Shown piece after piece: positions 1 to 9,878 of a stretch of 64,000 nucleotides of DNA (position 1 is its first letter; each line of letters opens with the position of its first letter). The stretch is from Spirosoma validum (GTDB lineage Bacteria > Bacteroidota > Bacteroidia > Cytophagales > Spirosomataceae). The position numbers and the translations under genes are program-made. The DNA lies in contig NZ_JACXAA010000001.1 in NCBI RefSeq assembly GCF_014699035.1, positions 1 to 64,000 of the forward strand. Reading direction: 5' to 3'. A model generated the notes under the pieces. The model saw nothing but the letters and a program-made list of their open reading frames with translations. It was not told where the DNA came from and searched no databases.

Positions 1-67
1 CGGCCCCTATGGGACATCACGCCCCCTCCGGCCCAAGCCCCACCGCGGCCCGGCCCGTGGTACCCAT

Positions 68-1027
68 TCAGCCATTTAGTTCAACTGACGGCTCATTCTT
101 CAAAAACTCCTCAATAGTTTGCCCCACTTTTTCCATCAGTAGCGTTCTGGCTTCGATACTGGCCCAGGTAACATGTGGAGTTAGGACCAGTCTTTCTTTA
201 TGCTGAACATGCAGCAGTGGATTCTCCGGGCTGATCGGTTCTTTGGTGAATACGTCGATTCCCGCTCCGGCCAGTAAGCCTTCATCCAGCGCCCTGGCTA
301 AATCTGCCTCATTGACAATACCGCCCCGACCGACGTTGATCAAAATGGCCGACTTTTTCAGGCATGTCAGGCGGTCGTAGTTAAAGAAGTTGGCCGTGCT
401 GTCGTTCAGCGGTGCGTGAATGGAAATCACATCACAGGTACGTAAGAACTCATCCAATTCCAGCCGCTGATACGGTTGCTGCGTGTTCTGGCCGGAGGTC
501 GAATAATACACGACTTCACAGCCAAACGCTTCGGCAATTTTTGCCACCTGCCGGCCGATATTTCCCAGGCCGACAATCCCGAATCGTTTGCCAGTCAACT
601 CCCAGAACCCCCTGCCGAAATGGGTAAAAATGTCCGTCTTTGAATAGCTTCCTCCCTTTACATACTGATCGAAATAGGGTATATCGACGAGCAATTGCAG
701 TAGAATGGCAAAAGTCCCCTGGGCCACGCTCTGGGTTGAATAATCCATTGCGTTCTTTACCGGAATTCCGCGTTTTTCGGCGGCAACTTTGTCCACATTG
801 TTGGTTCCGGTAGCGGCTATGCAAATCAGCTTCAGGTTAGGTGACTGCTCGATGATCGACTGATCCAGAACCACTTTGTTCGAGATAATTATGTCCGCAT
901 CTTTCGTCCGTTCCAGGGTTTGTTCGGGCGACGTCGTTTCGTAATACGTTACCTGACCATAGTTTTCTATCAGGTTTAGATTGGGTATATCACCAATGGT
1001 TTTCGTATCTAAAAACACTAATCGCAT
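68..1027 (-). CDS. D-2-hydroxyacid dehydrogenase (NAD-dependent)
   Basis: This 319-aa cytoplasmic protein belongs to the D-isomer-specific 2-hydroxyacid dehydrogenase family, which interconverts 2-keto acids and D-2-hydroxy acids with NAD(P)H. The nucleotide-binding motif GLGNIG is visible mid-protein. The usual catalytic triad can be read as Arg in NVGRGG, Glu in the KEP segment and His in TPHVTWAS. I chose the ATG giving MRLVFLDTK because the family begins with this first beta strand; an in-frame ATG 24 bases upstream only adds a poor extension. It is the last gene of the first SusCD locus, about 50 bases after the YhcH-like gene. Glycerate or hydroxypyruvate reductase is a plausible assignment, but substrate cannot be fixed from sequence. 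Confidence 0.9.
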   Translation of the reverse strand: MRLVFLDTKTIGDIPNLNLIENYGQVTYYETTSPEQTLERTKDADIIISNKVVLDQSIIEQSPNLKLICIAATGTNNVDKVAAEKRGIPVKNAMDYSTQSVAQGTFAILLQLLVDIPYFDQYVKGGSYSKTDIFTHFGRGFWELTGKRFGIVGLGNIGRQVAKIAEAFGCEVVYYSTSGQNTQQPYQRLELDEFLRTCDVISIHAPLNDSTANFFNYDRLTCLKKSAILINVGRGGIVNEADLARALDEGLLAGAGIDVFTKEPISPENPLLHVQHKERLVLTPHVTWASIEARTLLMEKVGQTIEEFLKNEPSVELNG

Positions 1028-1078
1028 AGGGAGTGAGGATTTGCTGAACAAAGAAATATCGACCGGTTTGACTACCAG

Positions 1079-1702
1079 TTATGGAATTGTTCTGACTTTA
1101 ACTACTACTTTTTTGACGCCGTCGTATCCGTCCACTTTATTACTGGGATTGTGCGCTTCCTTGGGCGTAACGATATAGAAAATCCCTGGCTCGGCTACGT
1201 AAAATTTACCTTCATCAGTCGTATAAAAACCGATGTCCTTATCGGCACTATATTCCTGGGCCACGTTCGATTTCACTTTCTCGACGGGAATAATGCCAAT
1301 CTGCTCTTTTCCTTTCACGACGTAGTGAATGTCGCTGTAGTTGAGATGAGCCTCAAATTTTGACTTGGAGATTTCGCGCGGAGGGCCTTCGCTAATGGTA
1401 GCATAGACGTTTTCGTCGTCGATGGGGTATTTACCGGGCCGGAGCCGGGTAAAATCTGTGTTTTTCAGAAAGGCAAACGCTTTATCCCAGGCAGCTTTGT
1501 TGCCGTTATATTGCCGGGCAAACTCCTCCTTGTTAATAGGATTGGCTGGTTTGGCGGACAAGCCGTTGAGCCAATCCATTTTGCCGTACCATTGCTCCGC
1601 TTTTTTCTCAGTCCATCCTCCAGCAGACTGAGCACGTACCGTAAAACCACTCAGACAGGCAGCGCTCAGGAAGAGAACCGACAGTAGCTTAGCGTGTTGC
1701 AT
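1079..1702 (-). CDS. Secreted YhcH/YjgK/YiaL (DUF386) family protein
   Basis: The 207-aa product has an N-terminal signal peptide (about residues 1-24, ending AQS) followed by a DUF386 cupin-like fold. Family relatives (YhcH, YiaL, EbgC) are small sugar-associated proteins proposed to act on sugar anomers or sialic-acid intermediates. The conserved segment with FEAHLNYSDIHYVVKG and the later EPGIFYIVTPKEAHNP supply the metal-binding His/Glu pattern of the family. Most relatives are cytoplasmic, so the export signal is notable and suggests action on periplasmic sugars released by the SusCD system. It lies between the propeller gene and the dehydrogenase on the same strand. Confidence 0.85.
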   Translation of the reverse strand: MQHAKLLSVLFLSAACLSGFTVRAQSAGGWTEKKAEQWYGKMDWLNGLSAKPANPINKEEFARQYNGNKAAWDKAFAFLKNTDFTRLRPGKYPIDDENVYATISEGPPREISKSKFEAHLNYSDIHYVVKGKEQIGIIPVEKVKSNVAQEYSADKDIGFYTTDEGKFYVAEPGIFYIVTPKEAHNPSNKVDGYDGVKKVVVKVRTIP

Positions 1703-1741
1703 TGTTGTGCTATTTAGTATGAGGTGAGAAGAGCGTTTTTA

Positions 1742-1772
1742 TCATGCCGACCGGTTTGCCAGTGCGGCATGA
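1742..1772. other. Short intergenic hairpin
   Basis: TCATGCCG and CGGCATGA form 8-bp perfect arms around a 15-base loop in the 93-bp gap between the propeller and YhcH-like genes. No clear U-tract follows on the transcribed (minus) strand, so a processing or attenuation hairpin is as likely as a terminator. Confidence 0.4.
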
Positions 1773-1795
1773 CAAAAAAGAGCCTCTTTGCTTCG

Positions 1796-2995
1796 TTAAT
1801 TCTTACTCACCTTTTTCACCTGTCCCAGGCCAAATTGATCGCCAGCGGCAACGGGTTTACCTCCGTTGAAATGGATTTCTACCATTTTCTCGCTTTGTAC
1901 ATCATTGTGATCCTGATCTTCCAGAGAAGCAACAATTTTTCGGGTTTTCACATCAATGACCTCACCGGTTGCTGGATACGCATATTTACCATCCAGGCTA
2001 AACGTGATCCAGCCGGGCATATCTTTTAGGGCTATGGTCGTTTTCTGTACGGGCGGCATCACCGTGTTGTCGAAAACATGCAGACGGAGATTATGCCCGT
2101 CGCACAACCAAAGCTCTTTTTCATCCGGTGTCAGGCCAATGCCGTGACTGGGACAACCATGACGTCTTACTTCACCCACATTCCAGCCTTCAACCACCAC
2201 GCGGTGCAGAAATTTTCCGGTGACTAAATCCGCCACTTCAAACCCAAGCAGGCCGTTGACATTCACATACACAAGCGTCTGCGAACCATTAATTGTAAAA
2301 GGGCGAATCTCAGCACCAAAGGGACCTACCTGCCGACTAACGGTATGCGTTTTCGTATCCGCTACGTTCAGCATCGGTGATTTTAGCCCGGCCATGTACA
2401 CCTCTTTGCCGTCGGGTCCGTAAATGGTGTTGTGTGACCCGGAGTTGGTAACGATCTTGGTAATTACATCCCCCGTTTTAGCGTCGACAACGTTCCAGTG
2501 TGCTTTTTCGAGCGAGGGTGCGTAAATGATCTTGCCATCGGGCGATATGGAAATTCGGTCGACACCGCCTTCGTATTCTTTTTCCCATAGCGTTTTTTCC
2601 GTGACCAGATCGATGCACTGAATGGCCTCCAGGGTGCTGATATAAATGCAGTTGGTAGCCAGGCTCACATCAACGCCCTTTACATTCGATGGTACGCCTT
2701 TTTTTGACGAACCTGTGGGGGATGGTATGTCTTTTTTTAACAGACCACCAGGGGTCTTAATGAATTTGACGAACTTGTGGTTATTGTCGATGTCGAAGAC
2801 CTGAATTCCATGCCCACCATAGCCCAGATAGTTTCGGATACCGGGCGTCACTACGTATAACAAACGCTGCACTTTAGGCGCTGGCTTGGGTGCATTAACC
2901 ACCAGTTTATCGCCCGATGATGCTATCCAGGCGGTTGCTGACATGAAGAATAAGCCGCCTAGAAGCAGCGCGAAAACGGTTTTCATTGTTTTCAT
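1796..2995 (-). CDS. Secreted YVTN-type beta-propeller protein
   Basis: A 399-aa protein with a signal peptide (hydrophobic stretch after MKTMKTVF) and several YVTN/NHL-like blades, such as ISPDGKIIYAPS, IGLTPDEKELWLCDG and SLDGKYAYPATG. Such propellers in Bacteroidota SusCD loci are often annotated as surface glycan-binding or scaffold proteins; no catalytic motif is seen here. The start was set at the ATG 54 bases inside the longest frame because it immediately precedes the signal peptide; an alternative ATG lies three codons further on. It follows the SusD gene by about 100 bases and is probably co-transcribed with it. Confidence 0.8.
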   Translation of the reverse strand: MKTMKTVFALLLGGLFFMSATAWIASSGDKLVVNAPKPAPKVQRLLYVVTPGIRNYLGYGGHGIQVFDIDNNHKFVKFIKTPGGLLKKDIPSPTGSSKKGVPSNVKGVDVSLATNCIYISTLEAIQCIDLVTEKTLWEKEYEGGVDRISISPDGKIIYAPSLEKAHWNVVDAKTGDVITKIVTNSGSHNTIYGPDGKEVYMAGLKSPMLNVADTKTHTVSRQVGPFGAEIRPFTINGSQTLVYVNVNGLLGFEVADLVTGKFLHRVVVEGWNVGEVRRHGCPSHGIGLTPDEKELWLCDGHNLRLHVFDNTVMPPVQKTTIALKDMPGWITFSLDGKYAYPATGEVIDVKTRKIVASLEDQDHNDVQSEKMVEIHFNGGKPVAAGDQFGLGQVKKVSKN

Positions 2996-3097
2996 AATTT
3001 CATTTTTAATAGAAAAGAGCCAGAATTTATTAGTACGTAGTGTTACCATAATGCAGCCGGACTGCTAAAGCGATTCTATCGAGCAATGATATTCAAC

Positions 3098-4543
3098 TTA
3101 CTGGTAGCCCGGGTTCTGCGGAAATATCGTCGGGTTATTCACTAGCTGAACCTGCGCCAGCGGCACCGGAAAGACGGTCATGTGTTGTTTCATACCGTAT
3201 TTCTGCATGACCGTGTACGCCTGACCCGTCCGAACCAGATCGAACCAGCGGTGTCCTTCAAACGCCAGTTCCCGACGACGCTCCAGAACGATCTGATCAC
3301 GTAGCGCGGTCTGGGTTATTCCCGTTGCCAGCGGATCGAGCCCGGCCCGGGTACGGACCTGATTCAGATAAGGCAAGGCCGTCGCGGTTTTACCGTTCTC
3401 GTTCAGCGCTTCGGCATACATCAACAAAACATCGGCGTAGCGAATGACTTTCCAGTTGGCCGGACTGTCGTTGGCGGTCGTGATTCTGGTAATGTATTTC
3501 CGGGTATAGGCCGACATGTTGTTGGAGGAAACCAACAGCGGAATAAACTTACCCGTCGCATCAGTGTAGCCTTTCGAAGCCGTCAGGTCTTTCCGTTTAT
3601 CTTTAGCGTCAAACAGATCGAACAGCACCTGGTGGGGCGTATTCTGATCATCAACCGAACCGGCGATGCCGTAAAACGTAATCATTGAAGTGACTTTAGG
3701 CGTAAAGCGATTGGTGTAAATACTACCTTCGCCACCCAATCCCTGCTCATATTCAATATCGAAGATGTATTCGGCATGGTGCTCGTTTTTTGTATAATCC
3801 CACAGGTCAGTCCAGTTCGGGAGCAACGAATACCCCATGGTAGTCACTTCCTGTAGTTTCGGTTCGGCTTTCGCAAAATCCTTCCGAGTCAGATACACTT
3901 TCCCCAGCAAGGCCCGGGCAGCTCCTTTCGTGGCCCGACCCACCTCGGCACCGGCATAACTGGCAGGTAGTTTGGCTTCCGCATCGAGTAAGTCTTTGAT
4001 GATAATCTCATCATAAATCTTATCCACTTTTTCGCGGGGCGTTTTATAGGACTCATCGATAGATAAAGATTTGGTCACCAGCGGTACGTCGCCAAAGATT
4101 CGGACCAGGTCAAAGTAGGCCAGCGCCCGCAGAAATTCAGCTTCACCAATGTGCCGGTTTTTGTTGGTAATAACGGCGGCATCGGCCGTAGCAATCCGCT
4201 CCAGCAACGTATTGGCCCGCGTGATGGCTTTGTAGTAATTCCGCCAGGTGTTAATCAGCAGGGCATCGTCGTTAGAAAGGGTAAAATTATCGACAGCGCC
4301 CGGCGTCCCTTTGACCAGCTCATCCCAGACATCATCTCCGCGTATATCGCCGAAGTAATACATGTTCGCGTACTGATCCTGATAGATGCCGTAAATGCCA
4401 ACGACGGCATCCTGGTAATCTTTATCGGTCTTATACAGTACGTCGACCGTTACGGTATCGACGGGTAGAATTTCGATAAAAGTCTTCTGACAGGAGGTCA
4501 TCAACAACGTGACCAGTGCAACAAGTGAAACGATCTTTTTCAT
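3098..4543 (-). CDS. SusD/RagB-family surface glycan-binding lipoprotein
   Basis: The 481-aa product starts with a lipoprotein signal peptide whose lipobox ends at Cys in LLMTSCQ. The body has the tetratricopeptide-like SusD fold, with RALAYFDLVRIFGDVPLVT, a segment about VIRYADVLLMYAEALNE, and the C-terminal RRRELAFEGHRWFDLVRTG that are hallmarks of the family. SusD proteins cap SusC transporters at the cell surface and capture oligosaccharides. It lies 14 bases downstream of its SusC partner, so the two are surely one transcriptional unit. It is clearly paralogous to the SusD-like protein at 22616-24085. Ligand unknown. Confidence 0.95.
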   Translation of the reverse strand: MKKIVSLVALVTLLMTSCQKTFIEILPVDTVTVDVLYKTDKDYQDAVVGIYGIYQDQYANMYYFGDIRGDDVWDELVKGTPGAVDNFTLSNDDALLINTWRNYYKAITRANTLLERIATADAAVITNKNRHIGEAEFLRALAYFDLVRIFGDVPLVTKSLSIDESYKTPREKVDKIYDEIIIKDLLDAEAKLPASYAGAEVGRATKGAARALLGKVYLTRKDFAKAEPKLQEVTTMGYSLLPNWTDLWDYTKNEHHAEYIFDIEYEQGLGGEGSIYTNRFTPKVTSMITFYGIAGSVDDQNTPHQVLFDLFDAKDKRKDLTASKGYTDATGKFIPLLVSSNNMSAYTRKYITRITTANDSPANWKVIRYADVLLMYAEALNENGKTATALPYLNQVRTRAGLDPLATGITQTALRDQIVLERRRELAFEGHRWFDLVRTGQAYTVMQKYGMKQHMTVFPVPLAQVQLVNNPTIFPQNPGYQ

Positions 4544-4557
4544 TGGTATTGAATAGG

Positions 4558-7500
4558 TTAGAAGCCAATGTTGATACCAAACAGAATACTTTTCGCAGTG
4601 GGATAATCGTATCGCTCATTGCCCGGTGTTAGTGGACTGTCGCTTCGGCTAACGTCTGGATTAAAGCCGATGAACTTCGTGAACAGGAACGGGTTGTTGG
4701 CTGTCACCGATAGGCGTACCGAACTCAGTCGGGCTTTCCGGGCAATGTTTTCGGGAAGCGCATAACCAACGTTGATGTTGTTGATCCGTAGATAAGAGCC
4801 GTCGTCCAGCCAGCGTTGACTATAGAGTCCTCTGAAGTTACCCGTCGGTACGTCGTTGGGCCGCACAGAATACCCATTACCCGGATCGGCCTCCGATTTC
4901 CAGTAGTCATTCATAAAGGCATATTGTCGGAAGCGAGCGCGATTGTTCGCCATTTGATCCCTTGATAAAGCCAGTACGTCGTTTCCCTGTACCCCCTGCA
5001 GACTGATGCTCAGACTAAGGTTTTTGTACGAAAAACTGTTGGTCATTCCATAATAGAAATCAGGGTAAGGGGAACCCATAATGGTCCGGTCAAGGCTGTT
5101 GATAACCCCATCTGGAGTGCCGTTAGGGCCGCTGACATCCACGAATCGAACGTCACCTACGCGGGAGGCATCCCGCCCGCCCGGATTCCAGAGCGGCCCT
5201 TTGTCCAGTTCGGCTTTGGTCTTGAAAATACCATCAGCGAGCCAGCCATAGAACATACCGATGGGCTGTCCAATCTGGGTAATGTTACCGCCTGAAATAA
5301 TAGGATCGCCCGACGACCCTAAGCGAACGACCTCATTTTTATAAGCCGAGAAATTGAGCGCGGTCTGCCATTTAAAAGCACCCTGCGTGTTTACGGTATT
5401 GAGGGTTAGTTCCCAGCCCGTATTTTTTACTTCACCGATGTTCTGCAAGGCCGTGTTGAATCCGGTAATATCCGGGATGTTTACGTTCAGCAGCAGATCC
5501 GTATTTTTCGACAGGAAGTGATCCAGCGTCAGCGCCAGTCGATTGTTGAGAAAACTCACGTCAAGACCCACGTTGACCTGTTGCTGAGTCTCCCAGGTCA
5601 GATTTGGGTTGGACAACCGTCCGGGCGAAAAGCCACCCACTCCTGTTCCGCCAAGTACGTATTTTTCGTAGTTGATGGTAGCCAGGTGGTCGTAGTTTCC
5701 GATGTTGTTATTGCCGGTTTTTCCATAGCTGGTGCGCAGTTTCAGTTCGCTCACAAACCGGAAATCTTTCATGAAATTCTCATCAGAAACCCGCCAGGCC
5801 AGCGCGAAGGACGGGAAAAGACCGTATTTGTTCTGCGCCCCGAAACGGGAGGAACCATCGGTCCGCATCGACGCCGTTACGTAGTATTTGCTGTTGTAGT
5901 TGTAGTTGATACGTCCCAGATACGACAGCAGCGACCACTCCGCTACGTTGGAAGAGCCCCCCGTCAGAATTCCGCTCACGGCGCTTAAGGTCGGCACGAG
6001 GTTATTGGGATAGCGGTTGCTGGTCAGCGTGTTGGATTCAAACGTTTCCCGCTGCGTCGTGTAGCCCAACAAGCCGGTGAAGTTATGTTTCCCGAAGCTT
6101 TTGGTATAGTTCACCGTCGTTTCCGTGATCCAGTTCAACCGTTGCGACGCATTGTCGGTGCCCGACGCCAGCTCATTCAGAAAAGCCGCCATCTGGGGTT
6201 TGAAGTAGCTGCCTTTGATGCTCATCAGGTTAATGCCCAGCATGACGTTGACCTTCAGATTATCCAGGATAGCATATTCAAGGAACGTGTTCCCCAGAAA
6301 ACCAACGCTTTTCTGTCTGGCTTTAATTTCGTTGGCCAGGGCCAGTGGATTTTTGCTGGTCACAACGGCATCCAGCCCATTGCCGAACGGGTAATAACTG
6401 CCGTCGGGATTGTATAATGATTGATAAGGCGGAATGACCAGCGCATTATACAGCGGGTTGTTGGTAATGTCGGAAAACGTGGCTATGTCTTCGGCCCCTG
6501 CTCCACCTACATTGAGTTTGTCTGTGTAAGACGGATTCAGATTCACTTTTAACGAGAGTTTCGGCGACAGTTTCGCGTCGAGATTGGCCCGGACCGAATA
6601 CCGTTTGAAGTTGGTATTCAGTATGATCCCGTCCTGATTGAAGAACTCGCCACCGATGGCGTAGCGCATGTTTTCGCTGCCACCCGACGCCGTCAGCTGA
6701 TACTGTTGCTGGGAGGCCGTACGCAAAATGGCATCCAGGGGGTCTTCGTTGGTGGTGAGTTTACCCGACAGTACGTCCAGAATGGTTTGCGGAACGGGTG
6801 CCTTCCATTTAAGCGGGTCGCCGGAGACGTCGTTGCCTTCATCCAGGTTCCGGTTACGCACGCCATCGTAATAATGCTGCGCTTCTTCCAGCCCCGTTTG
6901 TAGCACCGGACGTTTAGCTATTTTCTGAAAACCAAACTGATAGCTGAGATTGATGGCAGCCTTGCCCAGTTTGCCTCGTTTGGTATTGATGATCACGACG
7001 CCATTAGCGCCCCGCGATCCGTAAATCGCAGTAGCCGAAGCATCTTTCAGTACGTCGATCGTTTCGACGTCGTTCGGATTCAGGTTTTGAATACTGGAGA
7101 TCGGAAAGCCATCTACGACGTACAGCGGTCCGGCCCCCGCCGAAATACTACCAATCCCCCGGATTCGGATCTGCGGAGCGGCACCCGGCTCGCCCGAAAC
7201 GGGTTTGACCTGCACCCCCGCCACTTTCCCGATCAGGGCCTGATCAATTCGCGGAGCAGCCATCTCCTGAATGGATTTACTGCCCACCGAAGCCACAGAA
7301 CCCGTCAGGTCTTTCTTTTGAATGGCGCCGTATCCAATCACGACAACCTCATTCAGCGTTTTGTCGTCAGCCGTCAACGTAACGTTCAGACTGGTGCGAT
7401 TGCCCACGACAATTTCCTGCGAAGTATAGCCAACAAAGCTAAAAATCAACGTAGCAGCCGCGTTTGGAACATCCAGTTTGTATCGGCCGTCAGCATCGGT

Positions 7501-8076
7501 GGTCGTTCCTTTCTGGGTCCCTTTCAGCAAAATGCTAACGCCTGGCAGGCCCTCTCCTTTTTCGTCCGATACGGTCCCCTGAACCAAAACATCAACAACC
7601 TGTACTCTGGCGGCTGATAACTCCGCCAAAGCAGGCGTTACCGTCTGTTGCCTTTGCGGTTCAGGTTCTGATTGCTCAGCAACGATCGACGCGCCAACAG
7701 GAAATCGGGCCGTGTTTGGTTCCTCTTTCCCGGCTGAGCTTTTACCGATTACAACGTAGCTACCGTTCTTTACTTTTTTATAGCGTAACCCCAGCGGTTT
7801 AAGAATTGAACTCAGGTTCTCTTCGAGTCTGGCTTTCAGGTCAACGGCGTCGGCAGCTACTACTAACCCCTCTACGTTACGGTCGAAGAATAAAATGTCT
7901 GTATCATAATGATCCTGCAATTTTCTCAGCACATCCGTTAAGTGATTCGTTGTGGTTTTAGCGTACACTTCTCGCGGCTGAATCTGCTGGGCTCTGGCCA
8001 GTATCTGGGAAAAGCCAGGGTGTACTCCTCCCAGCCCTACTCCGATAAGAAGTAGAATACGTACTGATTTTTCCAT
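4558..8076 (-). CDS. SusC/RagA TonB-linked outer-membrane transporter with STN domain
   Basis: This 1172-aa protein has, in order, a signal peptide, an STN (secretin/TonB short N-terminal) domain around residues 45-110, a linker, a carboxypeptidase-regulatory-like domain near 160-240 (GTVSDEKGEGLPGV, IFSFVGYTSQEIVVG), the TonB-box/plug region (GYGAIQKKDLTGSVASV; KDASATAIYGSRGANGVV) and a C-terminal 22-strand barrel. The STN domain is the piece that lets FecA-type receptors contact a FecR anti-sigma factor, and here fecR and an ECF sigma gene lie directly upstream, so the transporter is probably both importer and sensor. It is strongly similar to the protein at 24120-27599. Ligand unknown. Confidence 0.95.
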   Translation of the reverse strand: MEKSVRILLLIGVGLGGVHPGFSQILARAQQIQPREVYAKTTTNHLTDVLRKLQDHYDTDILFFDRNVEGLVVAADAVDLKARLEENLSSILKPLGLRYKKVKNGSYVVIGKSSAGKEEPNTARFPVGASIVAEQSEPEPQRQQTVTPALAELSAARVQVVDVLVQGTVSDEKGEGLPGVSILLKGTQKGTTTDADGRYKLDVPNAAATLIFSFVGYTSQEIVVGNRTSLNVTLTADDKTLNEVVVIGYGAIQKKDLTGSVASVGSKSIQEMAAPRIDQALIGKVAGVQVKPVSGEPGAAPQIRIRGIGSISAGAGPLYVVDGFPISSIQNLNPNDVETIDVLKDASATAIYGSRGANGVVIINTKRGKLGKAAINLSYQFGFQKIAKRPVLQTGLEEAQHYYDGVRNRNLDEGNDVSGDPLKWKAPVPQTILDVLSGKLTTNEDPLDAILRTASQQQYQLTASGGSENMRYAIGGEFFNQDGIILNTNFKRYSVRANLDAKLSPKLSLKVNLNPSYTDKLNVGGAGAEDIATFSDITNNPLYNALVIPPYQSLYNPDGSYYPFGNGLDAVVTSKNPLALANEIKARQKSVGFLGNTFLEYAILDNLKVNVMLGINLMSIKGSYFKPQMAAFLNELASGTDNASQRLNWITETTVNYTKSFGKHNFTGLLGYTTQRETFESNTLTSNRYPNNLVPTLSAVSGILTGGSSNVAEWSLLSYLGRINYNYNSKYYVTASMRTDGSSRFGAQNKYGLFPSFALAWRVSDENFMKDFRFVSELKLRTSYGKTGNNNIGNYDHLATINYEKYVLGGTGVGGFSPGRLSNPNLTWETQQQVNVGLDVSFLNNRLALTLDHFLSKNTDLLLNVNIPDITGFNTALQNIGEVKNTGWELTLNTVNTQGAFKWQTALNFSAYKNEVVRLGSSGDPIISGGNITQIGQPIGMFYGWLADGIFKTKAELDKGPLWNPGGRDASRVGDVRFVDVSGPNGTPDGVINSLDRTIMGSPYPDFYYGMTNSFSYKNLSLSISLQGVQGNDVLALSRDQMANNRARFRQYAFMNDYWKSEADPGNGYSVRPNDVPTGNFRGLYSQRWLDDGSYLRINNINVGYALPENIARKARLSSVRLSVTANNPFLFTKFIGFNPDVSRSDSPLTPGNERYDYPTAKSILFGINIGF

Positions 8077-8093
8077 ATAGTATAAGGGTTTAG

Positions 8094-9104
8094 TTAATGC
8101 TGCTGGGTTATAATCAGGCTACTACCCTGCCGTTGGTACGTTAGATCGGAGGCACTCGTCAATGTTTCAATCAATTCTTCCGCACTATTGGCCGTAAAGG
8201 CACCCGAAACAGTCCACTGCATCAAGTCTTTATCCGGGAATTGAAGTTGCAGGCCGTAATTTTCCAGGAAAAGAGTGCTGAGTTCAGCTAGTGTCGTCTG
8301 CTCAAAAACAAATCGATGCTCTTTCCAGGATACAAAATCCCGCGAGTTAGCGACCTGCTTTACGCTGGCATGCCCGGCCGGGTCGAACGTGACCAAATGA
8401 CCAGGCTTCATGGTCAGCTGTTTAGCCGTTTCACCTTCCTGATACCGCAGCTGCACTTTCCCTTTGTTAAGAACCACTTTCTGTCCGTGCTCGCGGGTGT
8501 TGACCATAAACTCAGTACCCAGCACGACTACCTCGAATTTTTTATTGGTCTGAACAATGAAGTTCTGATGACTGGGCGTGTGCTTGATCGAGAAGTCAGC
8601 TTCACCCGCCAGTATGACTTCGCGGGTATTCTGACCGAAACCAAAGCGCGGTACCTGTAATGTTGAGTTGGCATTTAGCGTAACCCGACTTCCGTCTGAA
8701 AGCGTAAGCGTACTAGTTTCTCCGAATGGCGTCTGGTAAGTTTTATAGAGGATACTGTCTTTAAAGTGAAGCCCGCTGAATAGAATGACCAGGCTGATCG
8801 TGGCCGCAATAAACCACCGAATCCAGGGCAAGGAAAGCAATGAACGAACTTCTGCTTCAGTACCCGGAACGGTATTAGCTGTTCGCACGGGCTGGTGAAT
8901 CATCCGTTGTTGATGCTTTTTTAGGGCTTCATTGACATCGGGGGTAAATTGACTATTCTGGTTTTCCCACGCAGCCAGGCATTCGAAAAACAACTCCCGA
9001 TTCTGTTCGTCTTTTGCCCACTCATCAATTTGCTGTTTTTGCAGGGCAGTCGCCTGTCCGGCAAAGTAATTGAAAAGTGATTCTTTCGATATGCGTGGTT
9101 TCAT
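8094..9104 (-). CDS. FecR-family anti-sigma factor
   Basis: A 336-aa single-pass inner-membrane protein. The N-terminal ~100 residues are cytoplasmic and contact the sigma factor (EQQ/WAKDEQNRELFFECLAAW type segment), a transmembrane helix follows (WFIAATISLVILFSGLHF), then the periplasmic FecR domain with LSDGSRVTLNANSTLQVP and VVVLGTEFMVNTR, and a C-terminal DUF4974-like domain (FLENYGLQLQFPDKDL). The start at MKPRISKES was preferred over an upstream in-frame codon because relatives begin there. It sits 17 bases upstream of the STN-SusC gene and about 70 bases after the sigma gene, giving the classic sigma-FecR-SusC signalling order. Confidence 0.93.
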   Translation of the reverse strand: MKPRISKESLFNYFAGQATALQKQQIDEWAKDEQNRELFFECLAAWENQNSQFTPDVNEALKKHQQRMIHQPVRTANTVPGTEAEVRSLLSLPWIRWFIAATISLVILFSGLHFKDSILYKTYQTPFGETSTLTLSDGSRVTLNANSTLQVPRFGFGQNTREVILAGEADFSIKHTPSHQNFIVQTNKKFEVVVLGTEFMVNTREHGQKVVLNKGKVQLRYQEGETAKQLTMKPGHLVTFDPAGHASVKQVANSRDFVSWKEHRFVFEQTTLAELSTLFLENYGLQLQFPDKDLMQWTVSGAFTANSAEELIETLTSASDLTYQRQGSSLIITQQH

Positions 9105-9173
9105 GGGTGAGATCGTTAATAACCATACGACGATTTTGCGCCTGTAAAACACCTAGTCAATGCCAAAATAAGT

Positions 9174-9878
9174 TTAGCTCCAAAGTGCAGCAAATAAGCA
9201 AATCAAAAACTGCCATTTGTTTTTTAGGGCATTTCGGATCTGATGAATGGCCTGATACAGATGAGACTCGACCGTACGCAGGGATAGATTTAACTCATCG
9301 GCGATCTCCTGATATTTTTTGCCTTCAAAGCGATGCATGACGTAAATCTGTCGTCGTTTCAGTGGCATTGCGTTAATGGCATCCTCTACGTCGTGATAAA
9401 GCTCTTCGTATTGCGTAATTGAATCCGGGCTTTGTGTACTGTGAGCCGGAACAAACTCGGCATGGTCCAGCGATGTGCTCTGCCGCATCTCAGCCCGAAT
9501 GTAATCGAATGCCCGGTTGCGAACCGCCGTAAACAGATAAGCCCGATACGAAGACGTTATCGTCTGAAACCGAAGCTCACTGTGAAATTCATAGAAAATA
9601 TCCGACACAATATCTTCCGCAACGGCTTTTGAGGAAACGTACCGTACGGCGTGGCTGCATAACAGGGTATAGTACTGCCGAAACAGCAGGCTAATTCCTG
9701 CATCCACATCCTGCTCGAAGGTTTTTCGTATAAACAGCTCGGTATCCAGTTGGGGTCTTTCCACGGGATTCTTGGTCGTGTCTTCTTCCCGCCAAAAGGC
9801 TGGATTTGTCCTGTTTGGAGAGACGTTGAGCGGCTGGATGTGTCCCATTTCGGTTAGTAAAGGCAGAAGTTGATTCAT
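9174..9878 (-). CDS. ECF RNA polymerase sigma-70 factor
   Basis: The 234-aa protein carries sigma region 2 (DIVSDIFYEFHSEL and RAYLFTAVRNRAFDYIRAE) and region 4 (PLKRRQIYVMHRFEGKKYQE, then ELNLSLRTVESHLYQAI). It matches the Bacteroidota ECF group paired with FecR. About 45 N-terminal residues precede the usual start of region 2, longer than typical, so initiation at an internal codon (for example the Met at residue 11) is possible. It would direct transcription of the downstream transporter locus when the FecR protein releases it. First gene of the 68-9878 locus; paralogue at 28655-29323. Confidence 0.92.
   Translation of the reverse strand: MNQLLPLLTEMGHIQPLNVSPNRTNPAFWREEDTTKNPVERPQLDTELFIRKTFEQDVDAGISLLFRQYYTLLCSHAVRYVSSKAVAEDIVSDIFYEFHSELRFQTITSSYRAYLFTAVRNRAFDYIRAEMRQSTSLDHAEFVPAHSTQSPDSITQYEELYHDVEDAINAMPLKRRQIYVMHRFEGKKYQEIADELNLSLRTVESHLYQAIHQIRNALKNKWQFLICLFAALWS

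Noticed and set aside
5518..5988. Long plus-strand open frame opposite the first SusC gene
   Set aside because: It is the antisense shadow of a well-supported SusC gene, has no recognisable domain, and follows the codon structure of the other strand.
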